A stretch of DNA of 64,000 bases, taken from positions 1-64,000 of the forward strand of contig NZ_JAMLDY010000019.1 of assembly GCF_024211255.1 (NCBI RefSeq). The letters run 5' to 3'. The position numbers and the translations under genes are program-made. Positions within the stretch are counted from its first letter, which is position 1; each line of letters begins with the position of its first letter. Source of the stretch: Sphingomonas liriopis. Its GTDB lineage: Bacteria > Pseudomonadota > Alphaproteobacteria > Sphingomonadales > Sphingomonadaceae. Under the pieces are notes generated by a model, which saw nothing but the letters and a program-made list of their open reading frames with translations, had not been told where the DNA came from and searched no databases. This document shows positions 27,207 through 38,579 of the stretch, piece by piece.

Positions 27207-27234
27207 TGCCCTTCGGCAGGCTCAGGGCGAACGG
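27207..27234. repeat. Dispersed repeat family D
   Basis: CCCTTCGGCAGGCTCAGGGC followed by GAACGG, preceded by a possible inverse partner (CCGTTCGCCCCGAGTTCGTC at about 27168). It lies between tsaD and gpsA. Confidence 0.65.
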
Positions 27235-27266
27235 CAGGGATGGTCGGATCATCTGGGGAGCAAGGC

Positions 27267-28241
27267 ATGAAGATCGGCGTCATCGGCGGCGGCGCGTGGG
27301 GCACCGCGCTCGCGCAGGTCGCGGCGCATCGCGGCGAGCACGTCACGCTCTGGGCGCGCGAGCCGGAGGTGGTCGAGGGGATCAACGGAGCCCATGAGAA
27401 CCGCCTGTTCCTGGCGGGCGTACCGCTGTCGCCGTCGATCCGCGCGACCGCCGACTTCGCCGATCTGGCGACCAGCGACGCGCTGCTCGTCGTCGCGCCG
27501 GCGCAGCATGTCCGCGGCGTGCTGGCGCAAATCGACGTCGGTACCCGCCCGCTGGTGCTGTGCGCCAAGGGGATCGAGGCGGGCACCCGTAGCCTCGTCG
27601 GCGAGGTCGCGCGGCAGGTGCATCCGCAGGCCCCCGTCGCGGTGCTCTCCGGCCCGACCTTCGCGCATGAGGTGGCGGCGGGCTTGCCCACCGCGGTGAC
27701 GCTGGCGGTCGCCGACGAGGCGCTCGGCTCGGCGCTGTCGGAGCGGCTCGCCGCGCCGCATTTCCGGCCCTATGCCAGCCGCGACGTCGTGGGTGCGGAG
27801 ATCGGCGGCGCGGTCAAGAACGTGCTCGCGATCGCCTGCGGCGTGGTCGAGGGTGCCGGCCTGGGCCAGAATGCGCGCGCGGCACTGATCGCGCGCGGTT
27901 TCGCCGAGATGACGCGCTTCGGCCTCGCCCGCGGCGCGCGCGCGGAAACGCTGGCCGGCCTGTCCGGGCTGGGCGACCTCGTCCTCACCTGTTCGTCGAC
28001 CAGCAGCCGCAATTTCTCGCTCGGGCTGGGATTGGGGCAAGGCAGGGCGGCCGCCGAATTGCTCGCCGATCGCCGCACCGTGGCGGAGGGTGCCTTCACC
28101 GCCCCCGTGCTCCGCGAGGCGGCAGCGGAGGCAGACGTCGATATGCCCGTCACCGCCGCGGTCTGCCGCCTGCTGGAGGGCGCGCCGGTGCGTGAGGTGA
28201 TCGACGCGCTGTTGGCGCGGCCGTTGCGGCAGGAAGTGTGA
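27267..28241 (+). CDS. gpsA: Glycerol-3-phosphate dehydrogenase [NAD(P)+]
   Basis: This 324-residue enzyme reduces dihydroxyacetone phosphate to sn-glycerol 3-phosphate for phospholipid synthesis. It has the N-terminal Rossmann motif IGVIGGGAWGTALAQ, the LVLCAKGIE and LSGPTFAHEVAAGLPT blocks, the catalytic-lysine region GGAVKNVLAIACGV, and TLAGLSGLGDLVLTC. The ATG at 27267 has GGGGAGCAAGG directly upstream, so the start is secure. It ends at a family C repeat that separates it from the convergent purD. Confidence 0.97.
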   Translation: MKIGVIGGGAWGTALAQVAAHRGEHVTLWAREPEVVEGINGAHENRLFLAGVPLSPSIRATADFADLATSDALLVVAPAQHVRGVLAQIDVGTRPLVLCAKGIEAGTRSLVGEVARQVHPQAPVAVLSGPTFAHEVAAGLPTAVTLAVADEALGSALSERLAAPHFRPYASRDVVGAEIGGAVKNVLAIACGVVEGAGLGQNARAALIARGFAEMTRFGLARGARAETLAGLSGLGDLVLTCSSTSSRNFSLGLGLGQGRAAAELLADRRTVAEGAFTAPVLREAAAEADVDMPVTAAVCRLLEGAPVREVIDALLARPLRQEV

Positions 28242-28242
28242 T

Positions 28243-28485
28243 TTCACGCGAAGACGCTAAGGCGCGAAGAGAAAGTGGATTCACGCGGAGACGCGGAGGC
28301 GCGGAGAAGAAGAAGAATATGCGCGCAGAGGCGCAGAGATGTTGTCATTGACGCGAAGCGTCTAGTCAGCCTCATGGCGGAAGCACTGAAGCCGCTGACG
28401 CGGCATGCTCTTCTTCTCCGCGCCTCCGCGTCTCCGCGTGAACAAACCTTCTTCTCTTCGCGTCTTCGCGTCTTCGCGTGAAAAT
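28243..28485. repeat. Dispersed palindromic element family C, copy 2
   Basis: A long inverted repeat with arms made of TTCACGCGAAGACGC and CGCGGAGACGCGGAGGCGCG on the left and their inverses on the right, about 100 bases apart at the centre. It fills the whole convergent gap between gpsA and purD, so it may serve as a bidirectional transcription end. Confidence 0.8.
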
Positions 28486-28490
28486 CAAAG

Positions 28491-29750
28491 CTACCTTGCC
28501 AGTTCACGCCACCCGATGTCGCGCCGGCAGAAGCCATCCGCGAAGTCGATCGCATCCACCCCGCGATACGCCGCATCACGCGCCGACCGGATATCCGAAC
28601 CGGTCGCCGTCACCGCCAACACCCGCCCGCCGGCCGCGACGAGCGTATCGCCATCCCGCCGCGTGCCCGCCTGGAACACGGTCGCGCCGGTTGCTTCCGC
28701 CGCGTCGATGCCGCGGATCGCACCGCCGACCCTGGGCGTACCGGGATAGCCCGCCGCCGCCAGCACCACCGTCATCGCGACTTCGTCCGAAAAGTCCGCC
28801 GCGGGCAGGTCCGCGAGCCGCCCCTGCGCCACCGCCAGCATCACCGCGAGCAGGTCGCCGCGGAAACGCGCCATCAGCACCTGGCATTCGGGATCGCCGA
28901 ACCGCGCATTATATTCGATCAGCTTGGGGCCCGTCGCGGTCAGCATCAGCCCGGCGTAGAGCACCCCGCTGAACGGCGTGCCCTCGTCGGCCAGCGCCTT
29001 GACCGTCGGCGCGACGATCTCGTCGATCGCACGCCGTTCCAGCGCCGGGGTGAGCACCGGCGCCGGACTGTACGCGCCCATGCCGCCGGTGTTGGGGCCG
29101 GTGTCGCCCTCGCCGACGCGCTTGTGGTCCTGCGCGCTGCCGAACGGGAGCAGCGTGACGCCGTCGGTCAGCACGAACAGGCTCGCCTCCTCGCCGTCGA
29201 GGAACTCCTCGAGCACCACCGGCGCGTCGCCAGCCTCGAACATCGTGTCGAACGCCGCGGCGGCTTCGGCCTCGCTGATCGCGATCACCACGCCCTTGCC
29301 CGCGGCGAGGCCGTCCGCCTTGATGACCACCGGATAGCTGAAGGTGCTCGCCAGCGCCGCCTCCGCCTCCGCCCGGTTGTTCACCCGGACATAGCCCGCG
29401 GTCGGAATGTCGGCACGGCGGCACAGGTCCTTGGTGAAGCCCTTCGACCCCTCCAGCTGCGCCGCCGCCTTGCCGGGTCCGAACACCGGCACGTCCGCCG
29501 CGCGCAAACTGTCGGCGAGGCCATCGACCAGCGGCGCCTCCGGCCCGATCACCACCAGCCCGATGGCGTGTCCCTGCACGAAGGCGACCACCGCGGCATG
29601 ATCCGTCGCGTCCAGCGCGACGCACGTCGCATGCGCTGCGATGCCGGGGTTGCCAGGCGCGGCATAGAGCGTATCGAGGGCAGGCGATTGCGCCAGTTTC
29701 CACGCCAGAGCGTGTTCGCGGCCGCCTGATCCCAGCAGCAGGACGTTCAT
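28491..29750 (-). CDS. purD: Phosphoribosylamine-glycine ligase
   Basis: This 419-residue ATP-grasp enzyme joins glycine to phosphoribosylamine, the second step of purine synthesis. It has the N-terminal [18 protein letters not shown], the [16 protein letters not shown] segment, [22 protein letters not shown] and [16 protein letters not shown]. The ATG at 29750 has AGGA about 9 bases upstream, which lies inside the divergent xseA gene. The start codons of purD and xseA overlap in the tetramer CATG, so there is no intergenic DNA at all. Confidence 0.97.
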   Translation of the reverse strand: MNVLLLGSGGREHALAWKLAQSPALDTLYAAPGNPGIAAHATCVALDATDHAAVVAFVQGHAIGLVVIGPEAPLVDGLADSLRAADVPVFGPGKAAAQLEGSKGFTKDLCRRADIPTAGYVRVNNRAEAEAALASTFSYPVVIKADGLAAGKGVVIAISEAEAAAAFDTMFEAGDAPVVLEEFLDGEEASLFVLTDGVTLLPFGSAQDHKRVGEGDTGPNTGGMGAYSPAPVLTPALERRAIDEIVAPTVKALADEGTPFSGVLYAGLMLTATGPKLIEYNARFGDPECQVLMARFRGDLLAVMLAVAQGRLADLPAADFSDEVAMTVVLAAAGYPGTPRVGGAIRGIDAAEATGATVFQAGTRRDGDTLVAAGGRVLAVTATGSDIRSARDAAYRGVDAIDFADGFCRRDIGWRELAR

Positions 29751-31164
29751 GCCAGAGTTCCTATCCGATACCGATGACGCCCGGCTGCTAGCCGAGGAGC
29801 GCCCCGGCGACAACGCGCTCGCCATGTCGGTCGGCGAACTCAGCTTCAAGCTGAAGCGGATGGTCGAGGGCGAATTCGGCCACGTCCGCCTGCGCGGCGA
29901 GATATCGGGCTACAAGCGCGCGACCTCGGGCCACGTCTACCTTGCGCTGAAGGACGACAGCGCGGTGATCGACGGCGTGATGTGGAAGGGCGCGGCGAAC
30001 GCACTCGCCTTCGCGGCGCAGGACGGGATCGAGGTGATCGCCACCGGCAAGCTCACCACCTATCCCGGGCGCTCCAAATACCAGATCGTCATCGAACGGA
30101 TGGAGCTCGCCGGCGCCGGCGCGCTGATGGCGCTGTTCGAGAAACTGAAGGCCAAGCTCGCCGGCGAGGGGCTGTTCGAGGCCTCGCGCAAGCAGCGCCT
30201 GCCATACCTGCCGCAGACGATCGGCGTCGTCACCTCGCCGACCGGCGCGGTGATCCGCGACATCCTCCACCGGCTCGAGGACCGCTGCCCGACGCATGTC
30301 CTCGTCTGGCCGGTCAAGGTGCAGGGGCAGGGCGCGGCGGAGGAGATCGCCGCGGCGGTGCGCGGCTTCGATGCCATGCCCGTAGACGGCCCGGTGCGGC
30401 GCCCCGACCTCGTCATCGTCGCGCGCGGCGGCGGGTCGATCGAGGATCTGTGGGCGTTCAACGAAGAGGTCGTCGTCCGCGCCGTCGCCGATTGCCGCAT
30501 CCCGATCATCTCCGCGGTCGGGCACGAGACCGACACGACCTTGTGCGACTTCGCCGCCGACCTGCGCGCGCCGACTCCGACCGCGGCGGCGGAGCTGGCG
30601 GTGCCGGTGCTCGCCGACCTGCGCTATACGATCCAGAGCCATGCCTCGCGCACGCAGCGCTGCGCCAACCGCTATGTCGAGCGCGGCCGCGAGCAGCTGA
30701 CCGGTCTCGCCCGGCTCCTGCCCAGGCGCGACGCGTTGCTCGGGCCGCAGCGCCAGCGCGCCGACGATGCCGGCCAGCGGCTCGACCGCGGGCTCGAACG
30801 GCGCGTGACGCTGGCGCGCGGCCAGCTCGACCGCTCCGCCGGTGCGCTGCGCCCGGCGGTGCTGCAGCAGCAGGTCGACCGCAACCGTGACCGGCTGGCG
30901 GCGACGTGGCGGCTGGTGCAGTCGCTCAACCCCGATGCGGTGCTCGACCGCGGCTATGCCCGCGTCACCGCGCGCGGTGGCGCGACGCTGTCCTCGGCGG
31001 CAGCGGTGCGCGACGCGGGCGCGGTGACGCTTCGCTTCCGCGACGGCAGCGTCGATGCGACCGTCGGCGATCGTGCGCCCGAACCGGCGCCGCCGGCGAA
31101 GGTTGAGCGCAAGCCGGCGCGCGCCTATGTCGCCCCCAAGCCCGACCAGCCGACGCTGCTCTGA
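29749..31164 (+). CDS. xseA: Exodeoxyribonuclease VII large subunit
   Basis: This 471-residue subunit forms the catalytic part of the single-strand exonuclease with XseB. It opens with the OB-fold [23 protein letters not shown], continues with [10 protein letters not shown], then [33 protein letters not shown] and the active-site region [28 protein letters not shown], followed by coiled-coil and a C-terminal VLDRGYARV block. AGGA lies 6 bases before the ATG, within purD. The last 35 residues are a Pro/Ala-rich tail. The DUF2093 and M23 genes follow closely. Confidence 0.96.
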   Translation: MPEFLSDTDDARLLAEERPGDNALAMSVGELSFKLKRMVEGEFGHVRLRGEISGYKRATSGHVYLALKDDSAVIDGVMWKGAANALAFAAQDGIEVIATGKLTTYPGRSKYQIVIERMELAGAGALMALFEKLKAKLAGEGLFEASRKQRLPYLPQTIGVVTSPTGAVIRDILHRLEDRCPTHVLVWPVKVQGQGAAEEIAAAVRGFDAMPVDGPVRRPDLVIVARGGGSIEDLWAFNEEVVVRAVADCRIPIISAVGHETDTTLCDFAADLRAPTPTAAAELAVPVLADLRYTIQSHASRTQRCANRYVERGREQLTGLARLLPRRDALLGPQRQRADDAGQRLDRGLERRVTLARGQLDRSAGALRPAVLQQQVDRNRDRLAATWRLVQSLNPDAVLDRGYARVTARGGATLSSAAAVRDAGAVTLRFRDGSVDATVGDRAPEPAPPAKVERKPARAYVAPKPDQPTLL

Positions 31165-31179
31165 CACGGACACTTGACG

Positions 31180-31380
31180 ATGCTCGTTTCCAATTCCGAT
31201 CGCCCGGCGCGGCTCCATTACATGGCCAACGGCTTTCGCGTGCTCAGCCCCGGCGACCATGTCGTCTGCGGCGTCAGCGGCGCGCGCATCCCGCTCGACG
31301 GCCTGCGCTACTGGAGCGTCGCGCGGCAGGAGGCCTATGCCAGCGCGCACCTCGCCAGCGAGGCGCTCCGCCCGCGATGA
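31180..31380 (+). CDS. DUF2093 domain protein
   Basis: This 66-residue protein matches the small alphaproteobacterial DUF2093 family: ARLHYMANGFRVLSPGDHVVC, then GARIPLDGLRYWSVARQEAYAS. There is one cysteine, no signal and no membrane segment, and the function is unknown. It starts at ATG 31180, 15 bases after xseA; an in-frame TTG lies two codons upstream. Its stop overlaps the start of the M23 peptidase gene (ATGA). Confidence 0.88.
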   Translation: MLVSNSDRPARLHYMANGFRVLSPGDHVVCGVSGARIPLDGLRYWSVARQEAYASAHLASEALRPR

Positions 31381-32213
31381 AGGCCGCGCTGCTGCCGCTC
31401 GCGCTCGTCCTGGGCAGCGTCGCCGCCGCTCCGCAGACCCCGCCGGTCGCCGCGACCGCATTCCGCTGGACCGGCACGCCGACGCAGGGCGGGCTGATCG
31501 CCGGCACCGCGCCCGCCGGCAGCATCGCCGTCACGCTCGACGGCCAGCCGCTAACGCTCGCCGCCGGCCAGTTCGTCGCCGGCTTCGACCGTGACGCCGG
31601 CCCCGCCGCGCGGCTCGAAGCGACGCTCGCCGATGGCCGCCGCATCGTTCAGCCGCTCGCCGTCGCCCCGCGCGCGTGGCGGATCGAGCGGCTGAACACG
31701 CTGCCGCGCTTTCCCGTCCCCGATCCGGTGATGGCGCAACGCCGCCCCGGCGAACTCGCGCAGATCGCCGCCGCCCGCGCGCAGGCGACCGACGCGACCG
31801 GCTGGCGCCAGCGCTTCGTCTGGCCCGCGACCGGGCGCATCTCCGGCCTGTTCGGCGCGCAACGCATCTATCGCGGCGAACCGGGCGCCTATCATTCGGG
31901 CACCGACATCGCGCTGCCGACCGGCGCGCCGGTGGTGGCGCCGGCCGACGGCGTGGTGGTCCTCGCCGCCACCGCGCCCTTCACACTGGAGGGCAACCTC
32001 CTGATGATCGACCATGGCATGGGCCTCAACAGCGCCTTCCTCCACCTGTCGCGTATCGACGTGCGGCCCGGCGACCACGTCCGCCAGGGCCAGCCGATCG
32101 GCGCGGTCGGCATGACCGGCCGCGCGACGGGGCCGCACCTGCACTGGAGCCTGCGCTGGCGCGACGCCCGGCTCGACCCGCTGCTGGTGGCGGGGGCGAT
32201 GCCGGAACGGTGA
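31377..32213 (+). CDS. M23 family metallopeptidase (LytM-type, periplasmic)
   Basis: This 278-residue protein has a signal peptide ending SVAAA, an immunoglobulin-like N-terminal half and a C-terminal LytM domain. The zinc ligands are visible as H173 and D177 in HSGTD and H256 in PHLHW, with the other catalytic histidine at 254. It is therefore expected to be an active endopeptidase that cuts peptidoglycan crosslinks in the periplasm. It is translationally coupled to DUF2093. A weak hairpin follows the stop (32218-32236). Confidence 0.92.
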   Translation: MKAALLPLALVLGSVAAAPQTPPVAATAFRWTGTPTQGGLIAGTAPAGSIAVTLDGQPLTLAAGQFVAGFDRDAGPAARLEATLADGRRIVQPLAVAPRAWRIERLNTLPRFPVPDPVMAQRRPGELAQIAAARAQATDATGWRQRFVWPATGRISGLFGAQRIYRGEPGAYHSGTDIALPTGAPVVAPADGVVVLAATAPFTLEGNLLMIDHGMGLNSAFLHLSRIDVRPGDHVRQGQPIGAVGMTGRATGPHLHWSLRWRDARLDPLLVAGAMPER

Positions 32214-32217
32214 CACG

Positions 32218-32236
32218 CTGCCCGTCGAACGGGCAG
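32218..32236 (+). terminator. Hairpin after the M23 gene
   Basis: CTGCCCGT and ACGGGCAG form an 8 bp stem with a 3-base loop, four bases after the stop, without a real T-run. The remaining spacer to 32492 is 255 bases and must contain the TonB-receptor promoter; it includes an inverted repeat GTGTC/GACAC near 32305-32322 that could be an operator. Confidence 0.45.
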
Positions 32237-32492
32237 TTCGTGCTGCGGTGCCGCAAAATCGGGCCGGAACATCGACCGCCAAGTGGAAACAAGGGCAACG
32301 GTTGTGTCATTTTGGCGACACCCGATCACAAACGGGCATCGGGCCGGAATGACAGGTTTACAGTCAGAATTGCGCCCTTCATTCCTGACCCATGTCTCTT
32401 GAGGGTCGCGCCGCGGCTCAAAGGGGCTTGGCAAAACCTGTCCATGGTTACCGCCACAGCGGGTCCGGGATCGGGTCAAGCGAGGGAACATG

Positions 32493-35400
32493 ATGACCAC
32501 TTTCAGCCGTACGACGCGTAAGGCCGCGCTGCTCGCCGCAGTCACGCCATTCGCCATCCTCTATGCCGGCGCCGCCGTCGCCCAGACCAGCGCAGCGCCG
32601 TCGACCCCGCCCGCGACCCAGGATACGCTTCCTGCCGCACAGCAGAACGCCGAAGCGCGTGCCGATGCCGGTGTCCTGCCCGAAACCACCGCCGGCGATC
32701 AGTCGACCGGTTCGGACATCATCGTCACCGGATCGATCATCCGCGGTGCGGACGTCGGCCCGTCGCCGGTGTCGACGATCACCGCCGAGAACCTCGACGC
32801 GCGCGGCATCAACACCGTGCAGGGCGGTATCCAGGCGCTGTCGTCGAACAACGGCCCGGCGCTGACCAACTCGTTCACCGCCAACGGCGCGTTCGCCGGC
32901 GGTGCATCGTCGGTGTCGCTGCGCGGCCTGTCGACCAACTCGACGCTGGTTCTGTTCGACGGCCTGCGCGCCGCTTACTATCCGCTGTCGGACGACGGCA
33001 CGCGCAACTTCGTCGATCTCAACACGATCCCCGACGACATCGTCGACCGGGTCGAAGTGCTGCGCGACGGCGCATCGTCGAGCTACGGCGCGGATGCGAT
33101 CGCGGGCGTCGTCAACATCATCACGAAGCGCTCGGTGAAGGGCGTCTCGGGTCGTGCGGAAGCGGGCATTTCCGAGCGTGGCTACAATGCCAACCAGCGC
33201 CTGACGCTGACCGCCGGCACCGGCGACCTCGATGAGCAGGGCTACAACGCCTATGTCAGCGGCTTCTACTATCGCAGCGAAGGCGTGAAGGCGGCGTCGC
33301 TGCCCTCGCCGTTCAACACGAGCGACGAGCGTGGCATCTGTTCGAACCGCACCGGCAGCACCGTCTGCGGCCCGAACAACATCGCCAACGGCCTCGACGC
33401 GAACAACCAGTTCACCAACGGTTTCGCGACGACCCCGACGTTCTACGTGCGTCCTGCCAACGCCGCCAACACCACGGCGCTCGGCCGGTATCAGCTGCTC
33501 AATCCGGCAGCGGGTTGCCGCGTGGGCACGCCCTACAACCCGACTGCGGCCGAACTGGCGCTGCCGATCAACGCGACCGCGCCCGGCACCGTCTGCCAGG
33601 TCGATGGCCAGAAGCTGTACGGCAACGTGACGCCGGACATCGAGCGCTACGGTGCCTCGGCGCGCTTCACCGCCAAGGTCGGTGATTCGTCGGAAGCCTA
33701 TCTGCAGGTCAACTTCCAGCAGGCGACGTCGAGCTACACCGGCACGCCGTCGATCATCCGCGCGAACGCGCCGGCGGGCATTCTCTTCCCGCAATATTCG
33801 ACCTCGCAGAATGCGACGCCTGCGATCGATCCCAATTCGGCGATCCTCGCGCTTCCGGTGTACATCTGCCCGCGCAGCACGGTCGGTGCGTGCAACGCGA
33901 CCAACGGCACGTTCAACCCGAACAACCCGTACGCGTTGCAGGGTCAGGTCGCACGGATCATCGGCACGCTGTCCGATTCGCGCGAATCGAACCAGACGCG
34001 CAGCCGCGTCTATCGTGCCGCCTTCGGCATCAACGGCACGATCCTCAACGACGTCGACTATCGCTTCGATGCGACCGCGATGCATACCGACCTGCGCCTG
34101 ACGCAGAACGGCTACGTCTACATCCAGCACCTGCTCGACGTCATCAAGGACGGCAGCTACAACTTCGTCAATCCGTCGCAAAACAGCCAGGCGGTGCGCG
34201 ACTATCTGACGCCGACCAACATCACCGACGACAGCTCGGACCTCGTCCAGGCCCAGTTCACCCTCGGCAAGGCGCTGTTCGCGCTGCCCGGTGGCGACCT
34301 GCGCGTCGCGGTCGGCGGATCGATCTTCTACGAAGCGGTCGATGCGCCGAGCGCCAACGCCGACTATAACGGCCCGACCCAGCGCTACTTCCGCCTCAAC
34401 GCCTTCGGCACCAAGGGCAATCGTACCGTCTCGTCGGCCTTCTACGAGGTCAACGCGCCGATCTTCGATCAGCTGACGGTCAATGCATCGGGCCGCTACG
34501 ATCATTATTCGAGCGGGCAGAGCGCCTTCTCGCCGAAGTTCGGTGCGCTTTTCCAGCCGATCCGCCAGGTCAGCCTGCGCGGCACCTACTCGCGCGGGTT
34601 CCGCATCCCCTCGTTCGGTGAGGCGAACGCCCTGCCCACGACGGGTTACGTGACGCAGTCGCTCAACGGCATCCCGGCGGCGTTCCTGCGCCAGTACAGC
34701 ACCAATCCGGGCGCCGGTCAGATCTGTACGGCGGCGACGCCGAACAACTGCTCGGGCTACATCACCGCTTACTCGATCGGGCAGACCACGCTGGCCTCGC
34801 CGAACCTCGATCCCGAGAAGTCGCGCAGCTTCACCGGCGGCATCAAGGTCGAGCCGGTGCGCGGCCTGTCGCTGACCGTCGACTACTACAACATCAAGAA
34901 GACGGGCGCGATCACCACGCCGGATCTGTCGCCGGCGATCGCGGCCTATTATGCCGGTTCGGCGATCCCGGCGGGCTTCGAGGTCATCCCGGATGCGGTC
35001 GACGTCAACAACCCGACCGCCAAGCCGAAGATCGCGTTCGTCCGCTCGCAGCTCATCAACGCGCAGACGATCAAGTCGGAAGGCATCGATTTCGGTGCCA
35101 ACGGCTTCGTCGACTTCGGGTCGTTCAAGTGGAATACCAACCTTAATGCCAGCCTCATCCTCGAGCTGAGCACGACGGTAGACGGTGTCCGCCAGACCTA
35201 TGTCGACACGCTCGGCAACTTCAACCTGACGGCCGGTTCGGGCACGTTCGAGTGGAAGGGCAACTGGGTCAACACGTTCGACTTCGGCGATTTCGCGCTG
35301 ACCGGCACCGTCAACTACACGTCGGGTTACGACCTGTCGGCGATGGATCAGGGCGACGCGTACAAGGATTGCGGTCAGGCACCGGCCTATTACGGCTGCC

Positions 35401-35606
35401 GCGTGAAGAGCTACATCACGGCGGATGCGAACGCGAGCTTCAAGGTCAACGACAAGTTCACGTTCTACGTCAATGCGCTGAACATCTTCAACCGCCTGCC
35501 TCCGATCGATCCGGTCACCTATGGCGCGTATCTGTATAACGCGGTGCAGGGCGGCGACGGCATCTTCGGCCGTCAGTATCGCGCCGGCGCGAAGTTCAAC
35601 TTCTAA
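32493..35606 (+). CDS. TonB-dependent receptor
   Basis: This is an outer-membrane active transporter of about 1,037 residues. A signal peptide ends AGAAVAQ; a low-complexity stretch follows, then SDIIVTGSIIRGA, which is the usual Sphingomonadales plug entry. The plug domain includes SVSLRGLSTNSTLVLFDG and EVLRDGASSSYGADAIAGVVNIIT. A 22-strand barrel then ends in YRAGAKFNF with a C-terminal Phe. Several closely spaced cysteine pairs (for example ICPRSTVGAC, CTAATPNNC, DCGQAPAYYGC) probably form disulfides in surface loops. The substrate is unknown; no regulator or permease is adjacent. GAGGGA best suits the second of two consecutive ATG codons. A strong terminator follows. Confidence 0.94.
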   Translation: MTTFSRTTRKAALLAAVTPFAILYAGAAVAQTSAAPSTPPATQDTLPAAQQNAEARADAGVLPETTAGDQSTGSDIIVTGSIIRGADVGPSPVSTITAENLDARGINTVQGGIQALSSNNGPALTNSFTANGAFAGGASSVSLRGLSTNSTLVLFDGLRAAYYPLSDDGTRNFVDLNTIPDDIVDRVEVLRDGASSSYGADAIAGVVNIITKRSVKGVSGRAEAGISERGYNANQRLTLTAGTGDLDEQGYNAYVSGFYYRSEGVKAASLPSPFNTSDERGICSNRTGSTVCGPNNIANGLDANNQFTNGFATTPTFYVRPANAANTTALGRYQLLNPAAGCRVGTPYNPTAAELALPINATAPGTVCQVDGQKLYGNVTPDIERYGASARFTAKVGDSSEAYLQVNFQQATSSYTGTPSIIRANAPAGILFPQYSTSQNATPAIDPNSAILALPVYICPRSTVGACNATNGTFNPNNPYALQGQVARIIGTLSDSRESNQTRSRVYRAAFGINGTILNDVDYRFDATAMHTDLRLTQNGYVYIQHLLDVIKDGSYNFVNPSQNSQAVRDYLTPTNITDDSSDLVQAQFTLGKALFALPGGDLRVAVGGSIFYEAVDAPSANADYNGPTQRYFRLNAFGTKGNRTVSSAFYEVNAPIFDQLTVNASGRYDHYSSGQSAFSPKFGALFQPIRQVSLRGTYSRGFRIPSFGEANALPTTGYVTQSLNGIPAAFLRQYSTNPGAGQICTAATPNNCSGYITAYSIGQTTLASPNLDPEKSRSFTGGIKVEPVRGLSLTVDYYNIKKTGAITTPDLSPAIAAYYAGSAIPAGFEVIPDAVDVNNPTAKPKIAFVRSQLINAQTIKSEGIDFGANGFVDFGSFKWNTNLNASLILELSTTVDGVRQTYVDTLGNFNLTAGSGTFEWKGNWVNTFDFGDFALTGTVNYTSGYDLSAMDQGDAYKDCGQAPAYYGCRVKSYITADANASFKVNDKFTFYVNALNIFNRLPPIDPVTYGAYLYNAVQGGDGIFGRQYRAGAKFNF

Positions 35607-35630
35607 ATCCCGTCTCCTCGGAAAACGGGA

Positions 35631-35663
35631 AAGGGCGGCTCCCACCGGAGCCGCCCTTTTTTT
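35631..35663 (+). terminator. Intrinsic terminator of the TonB-dependent receptor gene
   Basis: AGGGCGGCTCC and GGAGCCGCCCT form an 11 bp stem around a 4-base loop, followed by seven T residues, 26 bases after the stop. Confidence 0.92.
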
Positions 35664-35689
35664 GTCTGTCGATCAGAACGGAATGAATC

Positions 35690-35786
35690 ATCGTCCCGTT
35701 CGCCCCGGGCTTGTCGAACGGCCGGCCTCCCCTGTCGCAATGCAGGCGGGAGCGGAGGACTGCGACAGGCTCAGCCCGAACGGGTC
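35690..35786. repeat. Family D repeats in the TonB receptor-clpB spacer
   Basis: Degenerate copies face each other: CGTCCCGTTCGCCCCGGGCT (about 35691) and GCGACAGGCTCAGCCCGAAC (about 35750). They lie 3' of the convergent clpB gene. Confidence 0.6.
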
Positions 35787-35820
35787 GCGCTGATGTCATC
35801 ACGCTCCCGGCGGAACGGGT

Positions 35821-38400
<2,580 letters not shown>

Positions 38401-38426
38401 GGTCGCCCCTATCTGTCTTGCACCGG

Positions 38427-38456
38427 ATGTAGTGTTGCCATTGTGCAACACAAGAG
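38427..38456 (-). promoter_or_regulatory. Possible sigma-32-type promoter of clpB
   Basis: On the minus strand CTCTTG is followed by a spacer of about 16 bases and CACTACAT, which resembles the alphaproteobacterial heat-shock pattern CTTG...CCNNAT-type. An imperfect palindrome GTTGC/GCAAC lies within the spacer. The distance to the ATG is about 27 bases. Confidence 0.4.
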
Positions 38457-38579
38457 TGTCGGTCGGCCCGCCGCGTCCGGTCGTGCGGCGTTAAAAAGCC
38501 GCACGCAATCGCTTGCTAGTGATCGCCCCACCGTTATGCTCCAGCGATACAGTCGTTCAAGACAGCACCGGGGATCCCA

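Noticed and set aside
28243..28485. Repeat-rich gaps (also 23.0 and 48.2 kb) as CRISPR arrays
   Set aside because: The repeats are inverted palindromes of varied spacing, not regular direct repeats with unique spacers, and no cas genes are present.
32448..35645. A 1,065-codon open frame antisense to the TonB-dependent receptor
   Set aside because: Shadow frame: rich in Arg, Val and Asp with no recognisable domain, fully opposite a clear receptor gene.
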